A DNA stretch of 64,000 nt from Rhizobiaceae bacterium (GTDB lineage Bacteria > Pseudomonadota > Alphaproteobacteria > Rhizobiales > Rhizobiaceae). Positions 9,685-18,597 of the stretch are shown in pieces. A program made the position numbers and the translations under genes. The number at the start of each line of letters is the position of its first letter. Within the stretch, counting starts at the first letter, position 1. Under the pieces are notes generated by a model, which was not told the DNA's origin, searched no databases, and worked only from the letters and a program-made list of their open reading frames with translations. The DNA lies in contig JANQMU010000019.1 in assembly GCA_028279875.1 (NCBI GenBank), positions 1 to 64,000 of the forward strand. Reading direction: 5' to 3'.

Positions 9685-10823
9685 TCCGCCGCCTCCGGCC
9701 TTGCCGCCGCCCCGAAGGACGGCGCCGGCCTGCGCAGCCGCTTGCCGAGATCAGATATCATTCCGACAATGCCTTTCGGCAGGAACAGCGTCACGGCGAC
9801 GAAGAGCGCGCCGAGGGCGAATAGCCAGAATTCGGGAAAGGCGGCTGTAAAGACCGATTTCCCGCCATTGACCAGCACCGCGCCGATGATCGGGCCGACC
9901 AGCGTGCCGCGGCCGCCAACGGCGGTCCAGATGACGATCTCGATGGAATTGGCGGGGGCGAATTCGCCGGGATTGATGATGCCGACCTGCGGCACATAAA
10001 GCGCGCCGGCAACACCGGCCATCATCGCCGAGATGACGAAGACGAAGAGTTTGACGTTCTCGACCCGGTAGCCGAAGAACCGGGTGCGGCTTTCCGCATC
10101 GCGCACGGCGACGAGAACCATGCCGAGTTTCGAGCGGACGATGCCCGAGCAGATCAGGAACGCCGCGGCAAGCGCAATGGCCGAGGCCGAGAACAGAGCG
10201 GCCCGGGTGGTGTCGGCCTGGATATTGGCGCCGAGGATGTCCTTGAAATCGGTCAGGCCGTTATTGCCGCCGAACCCCATCTCGTTGCGGAAGAAGGCAA
10301 GCAGCAGCGCATAGGTCATGGCCTGGGTGATAATCGACAGATAGACGCCGGTGACGCGGCTGCGGAAGGCGAACCAGCCGAAGACGAAGGCCAGCAGGCC
10401 CGGAACGGCAAGGATCATGATCGCGGCAAACCAGAACTTGTCGAAGCCGTACCAGAACCAGGGCAGTTCCTGCCAGTTGAGGAACACCATGAAATCCGGC
10501 AGGACCGGGTCGCCATAGACGCCGCGCGACCCGATCTGGCGCATCAGATACATGCCCATCGCATAGCCGCCGAGGGCGAAGAAGGCGCCATGGCCGAGTG
10601 ACAGGATGCCGCAATAGCCCCAGACAAGATCGAGGGCCAGCGCCAGCAGCGCATAGGTCAGGTATTTGCCGAAAAGGCCGACGGTGTAGTTGGGTACATG
10701 CAGCGGATGGTCGGCCGGCAGGCCGAGATTGGCCAGCGGAACGAGGAGAGCAACGGCCAGCAGGATGGCGATGACCCAGCGGGCCTTGCGGTCCAAAGCC
10801 CTGAAAACAAAGGATGTGATCAT
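9681..10823 (-). CDS. urtC: Urea ABC transporter permease UrtC
   Basis: A 380-residue LivM-type membrane protein with about ten hydrophobic segments, the first near residues 17-37. The DLVWGYCGILSLGHGAFF stretch near residue 65 is typical of branched-chain/urea permeases. It overlaps urtB by 4 bases (ATGA). With UrtB it forms the urea channel of the transporter. Confidence 0.94.
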   Translation of the reverse strand: MITSFVFRALDRKARWVIAILLAVALLVPLANLGLPADHPLHVPNYTVGLFGKYLTYALLALALDLVWGYCGILSLGHGAFFALGGYAMGMYLMRQIGSRGVYGDPVLPDFMVFLNWQELPWFWYGFDKFWFAAIMILAVPGLLAFVFGWFAFRSRVTGVYLSIITQAMTYALLLAFFRNEMGFGGNNGLTDFKDILGANIQADTTRAALFSASAIALAAAFLICSGIVRSKLGMVLVAVRDAESRTRFFGYRVENVKLFVFVISAMMAGVAGALYVPQVGIINPGEFAPANSIEIVIWTAVGGRGTLVGPIIGAVLVNGGKSVFTAAFPEFWLFALGALFVAVTLFLPKGIVGMISDLGKRLRRPAPSFGAAARPEAAE

Positions 10824-12430
10824 GCCTCAACCGCCCGTCCCTTGAGAGCGAACAGTCCCTTCGGGCGTTTCTGTATGAACAGAATGATCAGAACCAGGAT
10901 CAGGATCTTGGCCAGCACCGCGCCGGCGAAGGGTTCGAGAAACTTGTTGGCGATGCCAAGCGTCATCGCGCCGATCAGCGTGCCCCAGAGATTGCCGACG
11001 CCGCCGAAGACCACGACCATGAAACTGTCGATGATGTAGTTTTGCCCGAGATTGGGCGAGACATTGGCGATCTGCGACAGGGCAACGCCGGCGATGCCGG
11101 CAATGCCCGAGCCGAGGGCGAAGGTGAGCGCGTCGACCCAGGGCGTGCGGATGCCCATGGAGGACGCCATTTTGCGGTTCTGGGTGACGGCCCGCATCTG
11201 CAGTCCGAAGCCGGTTTTTTTGAGCACGATAAAAAGGGCGGCGAAGACGATCATGGCAAACACCACGATCCACAACCTGTTGGCCGTGAGCGTCAACCCG
11301 CCAAGCTCGAAGGCCCCGGACATCCAGGAGGGATTGCCGACCTCCTGGTTGGTGGGGCCGAATAGGGTGCGTATGGCCTGCTGGAGGATCAGCGAAACGC
11401 CCCAGGTGGCGAGCAGCGTTTCCAGCGGGCGCCCGTAGAGGAAGCGGATCACGCCGCGTTCCAGGGCAAAGCCGCAGGCGCCCGACACCAGAAAGGCCAG
11501 CGGCAGGGCCATCGCCAGCGAATAGTCGAACAGGCCGGGAACATGGGCGCGGATCACTTCCTGCACCACGAATGTGGTATAGGCGCCGAGCATCACCATC
11601 TCGCCATGGGCCATGTTGATGACGCCCATGACGCCGAAGGTGACCGCAAGGCCAATGGCGGCCAGCAGCAGCACGGAACCGAGCGAGATGCCGTACCAGA
11701 CGGTCTGGGCCGTATCCCAGAGGGCTGCAGTCTGCTGTGCCTTGGCAAGCGCGTCCCGGGCGGCCAGGGTGACGGCGCCGGCGGACCCCGCCGCAACCTC
11801 GGTGAGCAGCGGAATGACATCGCGGCCGCCATCGGCACGCAGGACCTGCACGGCTTGCAGTTGCTCGCTTTCGGGCGCATCGGATTTGAGGATGATGGCG
11901 GCGCGGGCCCGTTCCATGGCGGCGCGCACCGCATCGTCCTGTTCCGCGGCGAGGGCCGCTTCAAGCGCGCCGAGGCTTTCGGGATCGCCGGATTTGAAGA
12001 TCGCCGCCGCGGCGTCGATACGGCTTTGCGGATCGTCGCTGAGCAGCGTCATGGAGCCAACGACGCCGTCGATCAGCCGGCGCAGGCGGTTGTTGATCTT
12101 GACCTTGGAAATGGCCTTCTTGCCGACGGTTTCCACCGTTTCGCCCGTGATCGGGTCGATCAGACGGTAGTCTTTCCCGGCCTTTTCGGTGATGAAGACC
12201 TTCTTGTCCGCCTTGCGAAAATAGAGCGCGCCCTGGCGCAGGGCCTGAAGCGCCGGTACGGCGCGGGCATCGCCGGTGGCGGCGATCGCCTCGATCTGCG
12301 CGCCGCGCTGTTTCAGCTTGCCGGTCGAAAGCGCATCGAGTGCGGCCTGGAGATCCGACTGGGCCAGAGCTGCCGGGACGGCGGCGAGCATTAGCAGCAG
12401 AACGGAAAGGAAGCGGATAAGGTTCGGCAT
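10820..12430 (-). CDS. urtB: Urea ABC transporter permease UrtB with N-terminal extension
   Basis: A 536-residue LivH-type permease. I chose the ATG at 12430 (AGGTGA just upstream), which begins a signal peptide (MPNLIRFLSVLLLMLAAVPA). After it comes a ~200-residue Ala-rich helical region that looks like HEAT-type repeats, then the membrane domain starting near residue 240 (GVMGVINMAHGEMVMLGAY). The extension is known for UrtB but absent from LivH, so it is diagnostic. The open frame runs further upstream into urtA antisense and is not coding. Confidence 0.92.
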   Translation of the reverse strand: MPNLIRFLSVLLLMLAAVPAALAQSDLQAALDALSTGKLKQRGAQIEAIAATGDARAVPALQALRQGALYFRKADKKVFITEKAGKDYRLIDPITGETVETVGKKAISKVKINNRLRRLIDGVVGSMTLLSDDPQSRIDAAAAIFKSGDPESLGALEAALAAEQDDAVRAAMERARAAIILKSDAPESEQLQAVQVLRADGGRDVIPLLTEVAAGSAGAVTLAARDALAKAQQTAALWDTAQTVWYGISLGSVLLLAAIGLAVTFGVMGVINMAHGEMVMLGAYTTFVVQEVIRAHVPGLFDYSLAMALPLAFLVSGACGFALERGVIRFLYGRPLETLLATWGVSLILQQAIRTLFGPTNQEVGNPSWMSGAFELGGLTLTANRLWIVVFAMIVFAALFIVLKKTGFGLQMRAVTQNRKMASSMGIRTPWVDALTFALGSGIAGIAGVALSQIANVSPNLGQNYIIDSFMVVVFGGVGNLWGTLIGAMTLGIANKFLEPFAGAVLAKILILVLIILFIQKRPKGLFALKGRAVEA

Positions 12431-12456
12431 TTTCACCTGTGGATCAAAGAGACGTG

Positions 12457-12483
12457 CGGGACGGGCGCCGAACGCCCGTCCCG
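12457..12483 (-). terminator. Hairpin between urtA and urtB
   Basis: A perfect 11-bp stem (CGGGACGGGCG at 12457-12467, CGCCCGTCCCG at 12473-12483) with a 5-base loop lies 9 bases after the urtA stop. There is no T run on the transcribed strand. I read it as a partial terminator or as a 3' stabilising structure that leaves urtA mRNA more abundant than the rest of the operon. Confidence 0.65.
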
Positions 12484-12492
12484 TTTGCTGGA

Positions 12493-13788
12493 TCAGCTGC
12501 CTTTGCCGCCGCAGGTGGCGGTTTCGACATTGAAGTTTCCGCAGGACAGCGGCTTGCGCCAGTCGGAAATCAGCTTGGCCGAATCCGGCAGGTAGTCGGA
12601 CCAGGCATCGCCCGCGACAAGGCCGTCGGTCTGGTCGACGATCTCGAACTGGCCGTCTTCCTGGATCTCGCCGATCAGCACCGGCTTGGTGATGTGGTGG
12701 TTGGGCATCATCGCCGAATAGCCGCCCGAAAGATTGGGCACGGCGACGCCGATGATTTCGTCGATCACCGTGTCGACATCGGTCGTGCCGGCCTTCTCGA
12801 CCGCCTTCACCCACATGTTGAAGCCGATATAGTGGGCCTCCATCGGGTCGTTGGTGACGCGGTCCTCGTCGCCGGTGAAGGCCTTCCAGGTTTCGATGAA
12901 GGCTTCGTTTTCATCCGATTCGACCGACTGGAAATAGTTCCAGGCGGCGAGGTGGCCGACCAGCGGGGCGGTGTCGAGACCGGCGAGTTCCTCCTCGCCG
13001 ACCGAGAACGCGACGACCGGAATGTCCTCGGCGGAGATGCCCTGATTGCCCAGTTCCTTGTAGAAGGGAACATTGGCATCGCCATTGATGGTCGAGACCA
13101 CGGCGGTCTTCTTGCCTTCCGAGCCGAAGCTCTTGATGTCGGAGACGATGGTCTGCCAGTCGGAATGGCCGAAGGGCGTATAGTTGATCATGATGTCTTC
13201 ATCGGCGACGCCCTTGGCCTTCAGATAGGCTTCGAGGATCTTGTTGGTCGTGCGCGGATAGACATAATCCGTGCCGGCCAGGACCCAGCGCTCGACCTCT
13301 TCATTGTCGAGCAGATAGTCGACCGCGGGGATGGCCTGCTGGTTGGGCGCCGCGCCGGTGTAGAAGACATTGCGCTGGCTTTCCTCGCCCTCATACTGGA
13401 CCGGATAGAACAGGATGCCGTTAAGCTCGGCAAAGACCGGCAGCACGGATTTACGGCTGACGGAGGTCCAGTTGCCGAAGACGGCGGCGACCTCGTGAAC
13501 GTCGAGCAGTTCACGGGCCTTCTCGGCAAAGAGCGGCCAGTCGGATGCCGGGTCGACAACCACCGCCTCGAGCTGTTTGCCGAGCAGGCCGCCCTTCTTG
13601 TTCTGCTCCTCGATCAGCATCAGCATGACGTCCTTGAGGGTGGTTTCAGAAATCGCCATCGTGCCGGACAGCGAATGCAGGATGCCCACCTTGATCGTGT
13701 CTTCGGCCCTGGCGGCGGCCGTGGTCAGCAGGGCCGCGGTCAGCGTCGCCAGGCCGGCCGACCGGATGGTTTGCGTCAAAATCTTCAT
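12493..13788 (-). CDS. urtA: Urea ABC transporter substrate-binding protein UrtA
   Basis: A 431-residue periplasmic binding protein with a Sec signal peptide (first ~28 residues ending AAARA). The mature protein starts EDTIKVGILHSLSGTMAISE, the standard UrtA/LivK opening, and contains the PVQYEG..SQRNVFYTGAAPNQQ region typical of UrtA. It is the first gene of the urea operon. GGAGACA lies before the ATG, and a sigma-54-type promoter is 42 bases upstream. Confidence 0.96.
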   Translation of the reverse strand: MKILTQTIRSAGLATLTAALLTTAAARAEDTIKVGILHSLSGTMAISETTLKDVMLMLIEEQNKKGGLLGKQLEAVVVDPASDWPLFAEKARELLDVHEVAAVFGNWTSVSRKSVLPVFAELNGILFYPVQYEGEESQRNVFYTGAAPNQQAIPAVDYLLDNEEVERWVLAGTDYVYPRTTNKILEAYLKAKGVADEDIMINYTPFGHSDWQTIVSDIKSFGSEGKKTAVVSTINGDANVPFYKELGNQGISAEDIPVVAFSVGEEELAGLDTAPLVGHLAAWNYFQSVESDENEAFIETWKAFTGDEDRVTNDPMEAHYIGFNMWVKAVEKAGTTDVDTVIDEIIGVAVPNLSGGYSAMMPNHHITKPVLIGEIQEDGQFEIVDQTDGLVAGDAWSDYLPDSAKLISDWRKPLSCGNFNVETATCGGKGS

Positions 13789-13829
13789 CTATTGTCTCCG
13801 TAAGAAGTATTTGCACCGGCCCTGAAGGG

Positions 13830-13844
13830 GCAGGAATCGTGCCA
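13830..13844 (-). promoter_or_regulatory. Sigma-54 promoter of the urea operon
   Basis: On the minus strand the sequence reads TGGCACGATTCCTGC, matching the RpoN consensus TGGCACG-N4-TTGC at 14 of 15 positions when free positions are counted, including the GG and GC doublets. Transcription would begin near 13818, leaving a leader of about 30 bases before urtA. This points to NtrC-type nitrogen control of urea uptake and hydrolysis. Confidence 0.8.
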
Positions 13845-14182
13845 ATACCGGCAGGGACTGGCGACAATCACGCAATTCATTGATTCTTAAGGTTTGTTTC
13901 CCGCCGTGCCGAAATGCCTGTACGAATCGGGTGTTCCAGACGAGTTGATTAAAGCTGGTGCAGTTCTCAGGCACTGCCTAAATTTTGTGCAACGCAGCGG
14001 AAATGTGCCGCGCCGCCTTGCGAAAGGGGTGACCGGCCGCGTTTCACCGGCTACGAAGGGAGACCGGTCATGCCGGTAGAGGTATTTGCACCACAAAACC
14101 TCGGCCCTGCGCTTCATGCGCAGGGTTTGACCGGTTTCCGCTCTGACTGGCTGCCTTGACCGAAAACGCCGGAAAACCGGGT

Positions 14183-14200
14183 TTTGCAATCGATTACAAA
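14183..14200. promoter_or_regulatory. LacI-family operator-like palindrome
   Basis: TTTGCAATCGATTACAAA is an 18-bp palindrome with one mismatched pair and the central CG typical of LacI/GalR-family operators. It lies about 100 bases upstream of the LacI-type gene, so autoregulation is the simplest reading. No second copy is evident before the dehydrogenase gene downstream. Confidence 0.6.
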
Positions 14201-14301
14201 TACGATTATGATCGGGTTCGGCCGACGTCCGGGGGCCGTGGATGGTCCGACCGGACATGACGGGCAATTGCGGAAGACCGGCCGTCCCCGACACAGGGAG
14301 G

Positions 14302-15339
14302 ATGCACCCGCTCGCAACGATGGTTGAGCGCACGAAGATCAAGGATATCGCCCGGGTCGCCGGCGTGTCGACGGCAACGGTGTCGCGCGCGCTGGGCGGT
14401 TCGGCGCGGGTGACGGAGGCAACGCGCGAGCGGGTGCACGAGGCGGCGCGCAAGCTCAATTACCGGCGCAATGTGCGGGCCCGCAATCTGCGCATCCAGA
14501 AGTCGATGGCGGTGCTGCTGGTCGTGCGCAATATGAGCAATCCTTTCTATCTGGATATCTTCAAGGGGGCCGAGGCGATCGCCCGGGCCGCCGGCTATGT
14601 GGTGCTGATGGGCAATACCGAGGACGATTCGGCGCGCGAGATCGAATATTTCGACATGCTGCGCGACGGCCAGGCCGACGGCATGATCCTGATGACCGGC
14701 AATTTGCCGGTCGATCACCAGGTGCTGGACGGCGAAACCGGGATGGCGCCGATCGTCGTGGCGCTGGAGGCCATCGAGAATTGCAGCCTGCCGCTTGTCG
14801 AGATCGACAACCACGCGGCGTCGAAGGCCGCCGTGCAGCACTTGCTGGATCTGGGGCACCGGCGCATCGGCCATATCGCGGGACCCGTGCCGGAGGTGCT
14901 CGGCCAGTTGCGGCTCGACGGATTTCGCGCTGCGATGGCTGAGGCGGGCCTGAGCGCGCCGCCGTCCCATGAGGCGGTCGGGGATTATTCGATACAGAGC
15001 GGACGGCGATGCTGCCGCGCGATTTTCGCATCGCCCGAGCCGCCGACGGCGCTGTTCGTGGCCAATGACGAAATGGCGTTCGGGGCGATCGGTGAGTTGC
15101 GCGATATGGGGCTGCGCGTGCCGCAGGATATCTCGGTGATCGGCTTCGACGATCTTTTCGTCAGCGACAGTTTCAGCCCGCCGCTGACCACCATCCGCCA
15201 GCCCAGCGTCGAGATCGGGCAGAAGACCATGACCGTGCTGCTGGACATTCTCGACGGCCGGCTGCAATCGCGCGACATCTGCCAGATGCCGACGCGACTG
15301 GTGGTGCGCGGATCGACCGCACCCTGCCGGACCGGCTGA
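14302..15339 (+). CDS. LacI-family transcriptional regulator
   Basis: About 345 residues. The N-terminal helix-turn-helix (IKDIARVAGVSTATVSRAL) is followed by the hinge region and a periplasmic-binding-like effector domain (RRIGHIAGP, PTALFVANDEMAFGA, ISVIGFDDLF). The start is uncertain: ATGs at 14302 and 14320 are both possible, since GGGAGG is too close to the first and 18 bases from the second. The effector is unknown. The gene lies upstream of the semialdehyde dehydrogenase on the same strand with a 145-base gap, and this suggests but does not prove that it is the target. Confidence 0.85.
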   Translation: MHPLATMVERTKIKDIARVAGVSTATVSRALGGSARVTEATRERVHEAARKLNYRRNVRARNLRIQKSMAVLLVVRNMSNPFYLDIFKGAEAIARAAGYVVLMGNTEDDSAREIEYFDMLRDGQADGMILMTGNLPVDHQVLDGETGMAPIVVALEAIENCSLPLVEIDNHAASKAAVQHLLDLGHRRIGHIAGPVPEVLGQLRLDGFRAAMAEAGLSAPPSHEAVGDYSIQSGRRCCRAIFASPEPPTALFVANDEMAFGAIGELRDMGLRVPQDISVIGFDDLFVSDSFSPPLTTIRQPSVEIGQKTMTVLLDILDGRLQSRDICQMPTRLVVRGSTAPCRTG

Positions 15340-15484
15340 TTTCAGAGCGTCGAATGGGCCGCTCGGGCCTGCCAAGGTGAGGTCTTCGGCGATAGCGGTT
15401 GGCTTTCCCGGCCGGGCGGTCTATGTGGATGCTCAAAGCCCGCGGGCCGGGCGCCGATCGAACCCCAGCGGCGGAGGGACCATC

Positions 15485-16972
15485 ATGGCCATTTCAGATA
15501 TATTGCTTTCCAGACTTTCGGATCCGAGCCTGCTTCCGGCGGCCGGATATGTGAACGGCAAATGGGTCGACGCGGCGGCCGGCGGTGCGACCTTCGAGGT
15601 CAACAATCCGTCGACCGGCGATGTCATCGCGACACTGCCCGATCTGGGCGCGGCGGAAACGCGGCAGGCCATCGATGCGGCTTACGAGGCGCAGAAAAGC
15701 TGGGCGGCGCTGACCGGCAAGGAGCGCGCGGGCGTGCTGCGCCGGCTGTTCGACCTTCAGATGGACAATGTCGAGGATCTCGCGACCATCCTGACCATGG
15801 AGATGGGCAAGCCGATTGCCGAGTCCCGCGGTGAGATCGCCTATGGCGCGTCGTTCCTGGAGTGGTTCGCCGAGGAAGCCAAGCGGGTCTATGGCGACAC
15901 GATTCCCGGCCACCAGGCCGACAAGAGGCTGGTCGTCATCAAACAGCCGATCGGTGTCGTGGCGGCGATCACGCCGTGGAACTTCCCCAATGCGATGATC
16001 ACCCGCAAGATCGCGCCGGCGCTGGCGGTCGGCTGCACGGTGATCTCGAAGCCGGCCGAGCAGACGCCGCTTTCGGCGATCGCCTTCGCGGTCCTGGCCG
16101 AGCGGGCCGGCATGCCGGCCGGCGTGTTCAACGTGATTACCGGCATGGACGGGCCGGCGATCGGACAAGAGTTCTGCGGCAATGACAAGGTGCGCAAGGT
16201 AACCTTCACCGGCTCGACCGAAGTCGGTCGCATCCTGATGCGGCAATGTTCGGACCAGATCAAGAAGGTCGGGCTGGAACTCGGCGGCAATGCACCGTTC
16301 ATCGTCTTCGATGATGCCGATATCGACGCCGCGGTGGATGGTGCGATGATCTCTAAATACCGCAATGCCGGCCAGACCTGCGTCTGCGCCAACCGCATCT
16401 ATGTGCAGGCTCCGGTCTATGATGAATTCGCACGGAAGCTGGCGAAGAAGGTCGAGGACCTGAAGGTTGGCGACGGCTTCGAGGACGGTGTGACGACGGG
16501 GCCGCTGATCGACGAACAGGGACTGGCCAAGGTCGAGGATCATGTCGCCAATGCGGTTTCGATGGGCGCCAAGGTGGTTACCGGCGGGGCGCCGGACAGC
16601 CATGGCGGCACCTTCTACCAGCCGACGGTGCTGACCGGCATCACCACCGAGATGAAAGTGGCGCGCGAAGAAACCTTCGGACCGGTGGCACCACTGTTCA
16701 AATTCGACACGGTCGAAGACGTCATCGCCATGGCCAACGACACCGAATTCGGCCTCGCCTCCTATTTTTATGCGCGCGACCTGTCGCGGGTCTGGCATGT
16801 GGCCGAAGCGCTGGAATACGGCATGGTCGGCGTCAATACCGGACTGATCTCGACGGAAGTGGCGCCGTTCGGCGGCGTCAAGCAATCGGGCCTTGGCCGC
16901 GAGGGCTCGAAATACGGCACCGAAGATTTCCTGGAAATCAAATATCTGTGCTTCGGCGGCATCGAAGGCTGA
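15485..16972 (+). CDS. gabD: NAD(P)-dependent succinate-semialdehyde dehydrogenase
   Basis: A 495-residue aldehyde dehydrogenase that would oxidise succinate (or glutarate) semialdehyde. The catalytic Cys is C299 in GQTCVCANR, with the GabD-type second Cys at 301, and the general base is E265 in ELGGN. The cofactor region WNFPNAMITRK (near 165) and FTGSTEVGR (241-249) are intact. The ATG at 15485 has GGAGGG 7 bases upstream; the longer frame from 15377 is not supported. It could finish the GABA route opened by gadB, which is encoded 14 kb away. A related semialdehyde substrate cannot be excluded. Confidence 0.88.
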   Translation: MAISDILLSRLSDPSLLPAAGYVNGKWVDAAAGGATFEVNNPSTGDVIATLPDLGAAETRQAIDAAYEAQKSWAALTGKERAGVLRRLFDLQMDNVEDLATILTMEMGKPIAESRGEIAYGASFLEWFAEEAKRVYGDTIPGHQADKRLVVIKQPIGVVAAITPWNFPNAMITRKIAPALAVGCTVISKPAEQTPLSAIAFAVLAERAGMPAGVFNVITGMDGPAIGQEFCGNDKVRKVTFTGSTEVGRILMRQCSDQIKKVGLELGGNAPFIVFDDADIDAAVDGAMISKYRNAGQTCVCANRIYVQAPVYDEFARKLAKKVEDLKVGDGFEDGVTTGPLIDEQGLAKVEDHVANAVSMGAKVVTGGAPDSHGGTFYQPTVLTGITTEMKVAREETFGPVAPLFKFDTVEDVIAMANDTEFGLASYFYARDLSRVWHVAEALEYGMVGVNTGLISTEVAPFGGVKQSGLGREGSKYGTEDFLEIKYLCFGGIEG

Positions 16973-17098
16973 GGCAGGGGATTTCCACCGGCATGGGCTT
17001 GATCGGTCCGCTTTGGCCGAATACACAGACAGCCATCTTGCCCATCCTGATGCCGTCCATTGCGCGCCGGCCTGAGCAATAGCTGTAGGAGAGATCCG

Positions 17099-17692
17099 AT
17101 GACTGCTTCAACCTTTTCCCATCCGACCCTGGCGAGCACAGCATGGCATGGCGGCAGCGCCGTGGTGCGCAATGTCACCCTTGCGGTTCTCGGGTCGCTG
17201 GCGCTGTGGCTGTCAGCCAAGATCCAGGTGCCGTTCTATCCGGTGCCGATGACCATGCAGACCTTCGTCGTGCTGTTCATCGGCATGAGTTTTGGCTGGC
17301 GGCTGGGCGCGGCTACCGTGCTGCTCTATCTCGTCGAAGGCGCCTTCGGCCTGCCGGTGTTCTCCGGAACGCCGGAGAGAGGCATCGGTCTCGCTTACCT
17401 GATGGGCCCGACCGGCGGTTACCTCGTCGGCTTCGTGCTGGCGGCCGGCATTGTCGGCGCCTTGGCGCAGCGTGGCTGGGACCGCAATGTCTTTACCACC
17501 TTCGCGGCGATGGTGATCGGCAACGCCGTCATCTACGCGCTTGGCCTGCTGTGGCTCGGCACGCTTATCGGCTGGGACAAGCCGGTGCTGTACATGGGCA
17601 TGACACAATTCCTGCTCGGCGATCTGACCAAGATCCTGCTGGCCTCGGCCGCGCTGCCGCTGTGCTGGAAAATGGTCAAACGCGACCGCTGA
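17099..17692 (+). CDS. bioY: Biotin transporter substrate-binding protein BioY
   Basis: A 197-residue membrane protein, the S component of the ECF biotin transporter, with about six membrane segments. The family stretch GAFGLPVF..GPTGGYLVGF is present near residues 80-110. AGGAGA lies 6 bases before the ATG. No bioM or bioN follows, so it may act alone, as some BioY proteins do, or use energising units encoded elsewhere. I see no BioR-type site upstream. Confidence 0.92.
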   Translation: MTASTFSHPTLASTAWHGGSAVVRNVTLAVLGSLALWLSAKIQVPFYPVPMTMQTFVVLFIGMSFGWRLGAATVLLYLVEGAFGLPVFSGTPERGIGLAYLMGPTGGYLVGFVLAAGIVGALAQRGWDRNVFTTFAAMVIGNAVIYALGLLWLGTLIGWDKPVLYMGMTQFLLGDLTKILLASAALPLCWKMVKRDR

Positions 17693-17779
17693 TACGGTTG
17701 ACCTGGGGCATGTGACCGGTGTCGCACTGCGCCCCACCATGCGCGGTTCGAATGACGGCGTTTGACAAGGGAGCCGGAA

Positions 17780-18592
17780 TTGCCACTGCCTGCGTTCGTC
17801 CCGAGCGTCGCGGATGACATCCGCGACGCCATCGACGCCGAGTTGCGCGGCATCGAGGATGATCATGATGTCCGGATCATCTTCGCCGTCGAGAGCGGCA
17901 GCCGCGCCTGGGGATTTCCATCGCCCGACAGCGATTATGATGTGCGGTTCGTCTATGCGCACCGCACGGACTGGTATCTGTCGATCCGGCCGGGACGAGA
18001 CGTCATCGAACGGCCGATCAGCGATGAGCTCGACATCAGCGGCTGGGATATCCGAAAGGCGCTGGGCCTGCTGATCAAGCCGAACCCGGTTCTGCTCGAA
18101 TGGCTTTCCAGTCCGATCCGCTATACCTGGGACGAAGCGCTGTGTGATGCGTTGATCGGGTTCTCGCAAAAGCCGGCGCACGCTGTGTCGTGCCTGTATC
18201 ACTATCTCAATCTCGGCCGCGGGCAGTATGAGAGCCATATCCAGGGTGGCGGGGAACTGAAACTCAAGAAATATTTCTACGCCCTGCGGCCGGCATTGAC
18301 GATCCGCTGGATACGGCTGAACGAAGACGTCATACCGCCGATGAATTTGCAGGCGCTCGCTAGCGAACTGGATCTGGCGCCCGATGTCCTCGAGGCGATC
18401 GCCGATCTGATCGACCGCAAGAGCCGGATGTTGGAGGGCGAAGGAGCCGATCGCATTGCGTCACTGGACGCCTTGATGGAGGCGGAATTCGAATGGGCTG
18501 CGAAGACGGCCATGAAGACCGAGAAACAGCGGCTGGTCGGCGAGGCGGACCGGTTGTTCCGGCACGTCCTGCGTGTTTGTGACGACCGATGA
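17780..18592 (+). CDS. RlaP-like nucleotidyltransferase
   Basis: About 270 residues of the DNA polymerase beta-type nucleotidyltransferase superfamily, in the RNA-repair-pathway subgroup. The active-site pattern is complete: G40-S41 in SGSRAWGF and the metal-binding pair D52/D54 in SDYDVRF. I chose the TTG at 17780 because AGGGAG sits 6 bases upstream; TTG at 17762 is the alternative. No RNA ligase or kinase partner is adjacent, so the biological substrate is unknown. It is convergent with the GFA gene, with a 5-base gap. Confidence 0.75.
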   Translation: MPLPAFVPSVADDIRDAIDAELRGIEDDHDVRIIFAVESGSRAWGFPSPDSDYDVRFVYAHRTDWYLSIRPGRDVIERPISDELDISGWDIRKALGLLIKPNPVLLEWLSSPIRYTWDEALCDALIGFSQKPAHAVSCLYHYLNLGRGQYESHIQGGGELKLKKYFYALRPALTIRWIRLNEDVIPPMNLQALASELDLAPDVLEAIADLIDRKSRMLEGEGADRIASLDALMEAEFEWAAKTAMKTEKQRLVGEADRLFRHVLRVCDDR

Positions 18593-18597
18593 CGCGG

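Larger units (their letters stand above)
13789..14301. other. Divergent regulatory region between urtA and the LacI-type gene
   Basis: No gene is seen. Besides the sigma-54 element (13830-13844) and the LacI-type palindrome (14183-14200), the region has an 8-bp hairpin CCCTGCGC/GCGCAGGG at 14105-14112 and 14118-14125 with a 5-base loop. Possible NtrC half-sites (TGGTGCA 13956-13962, TTGTGCA 13985-13991, TGCACCA 14087-14093) lie at enhancer distance from the sigma-54 element but do not form a full palindrome. Confidence 0.5.

Noticed and set aside
12431-12814. N-terminal extension of UrtB to 664 residues
   Set aside because: It overlaps urtA and the hairpin; the ATG at 12430 has a ribosome binding site and a signal peptide.
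13956-14093. NtrC enhancer sites for urtA
   Set aside because: Only half-sites are seen (TGGTGCA, TTGTGCA, TGCACCA); no full dyad, so I mention but do not call them.
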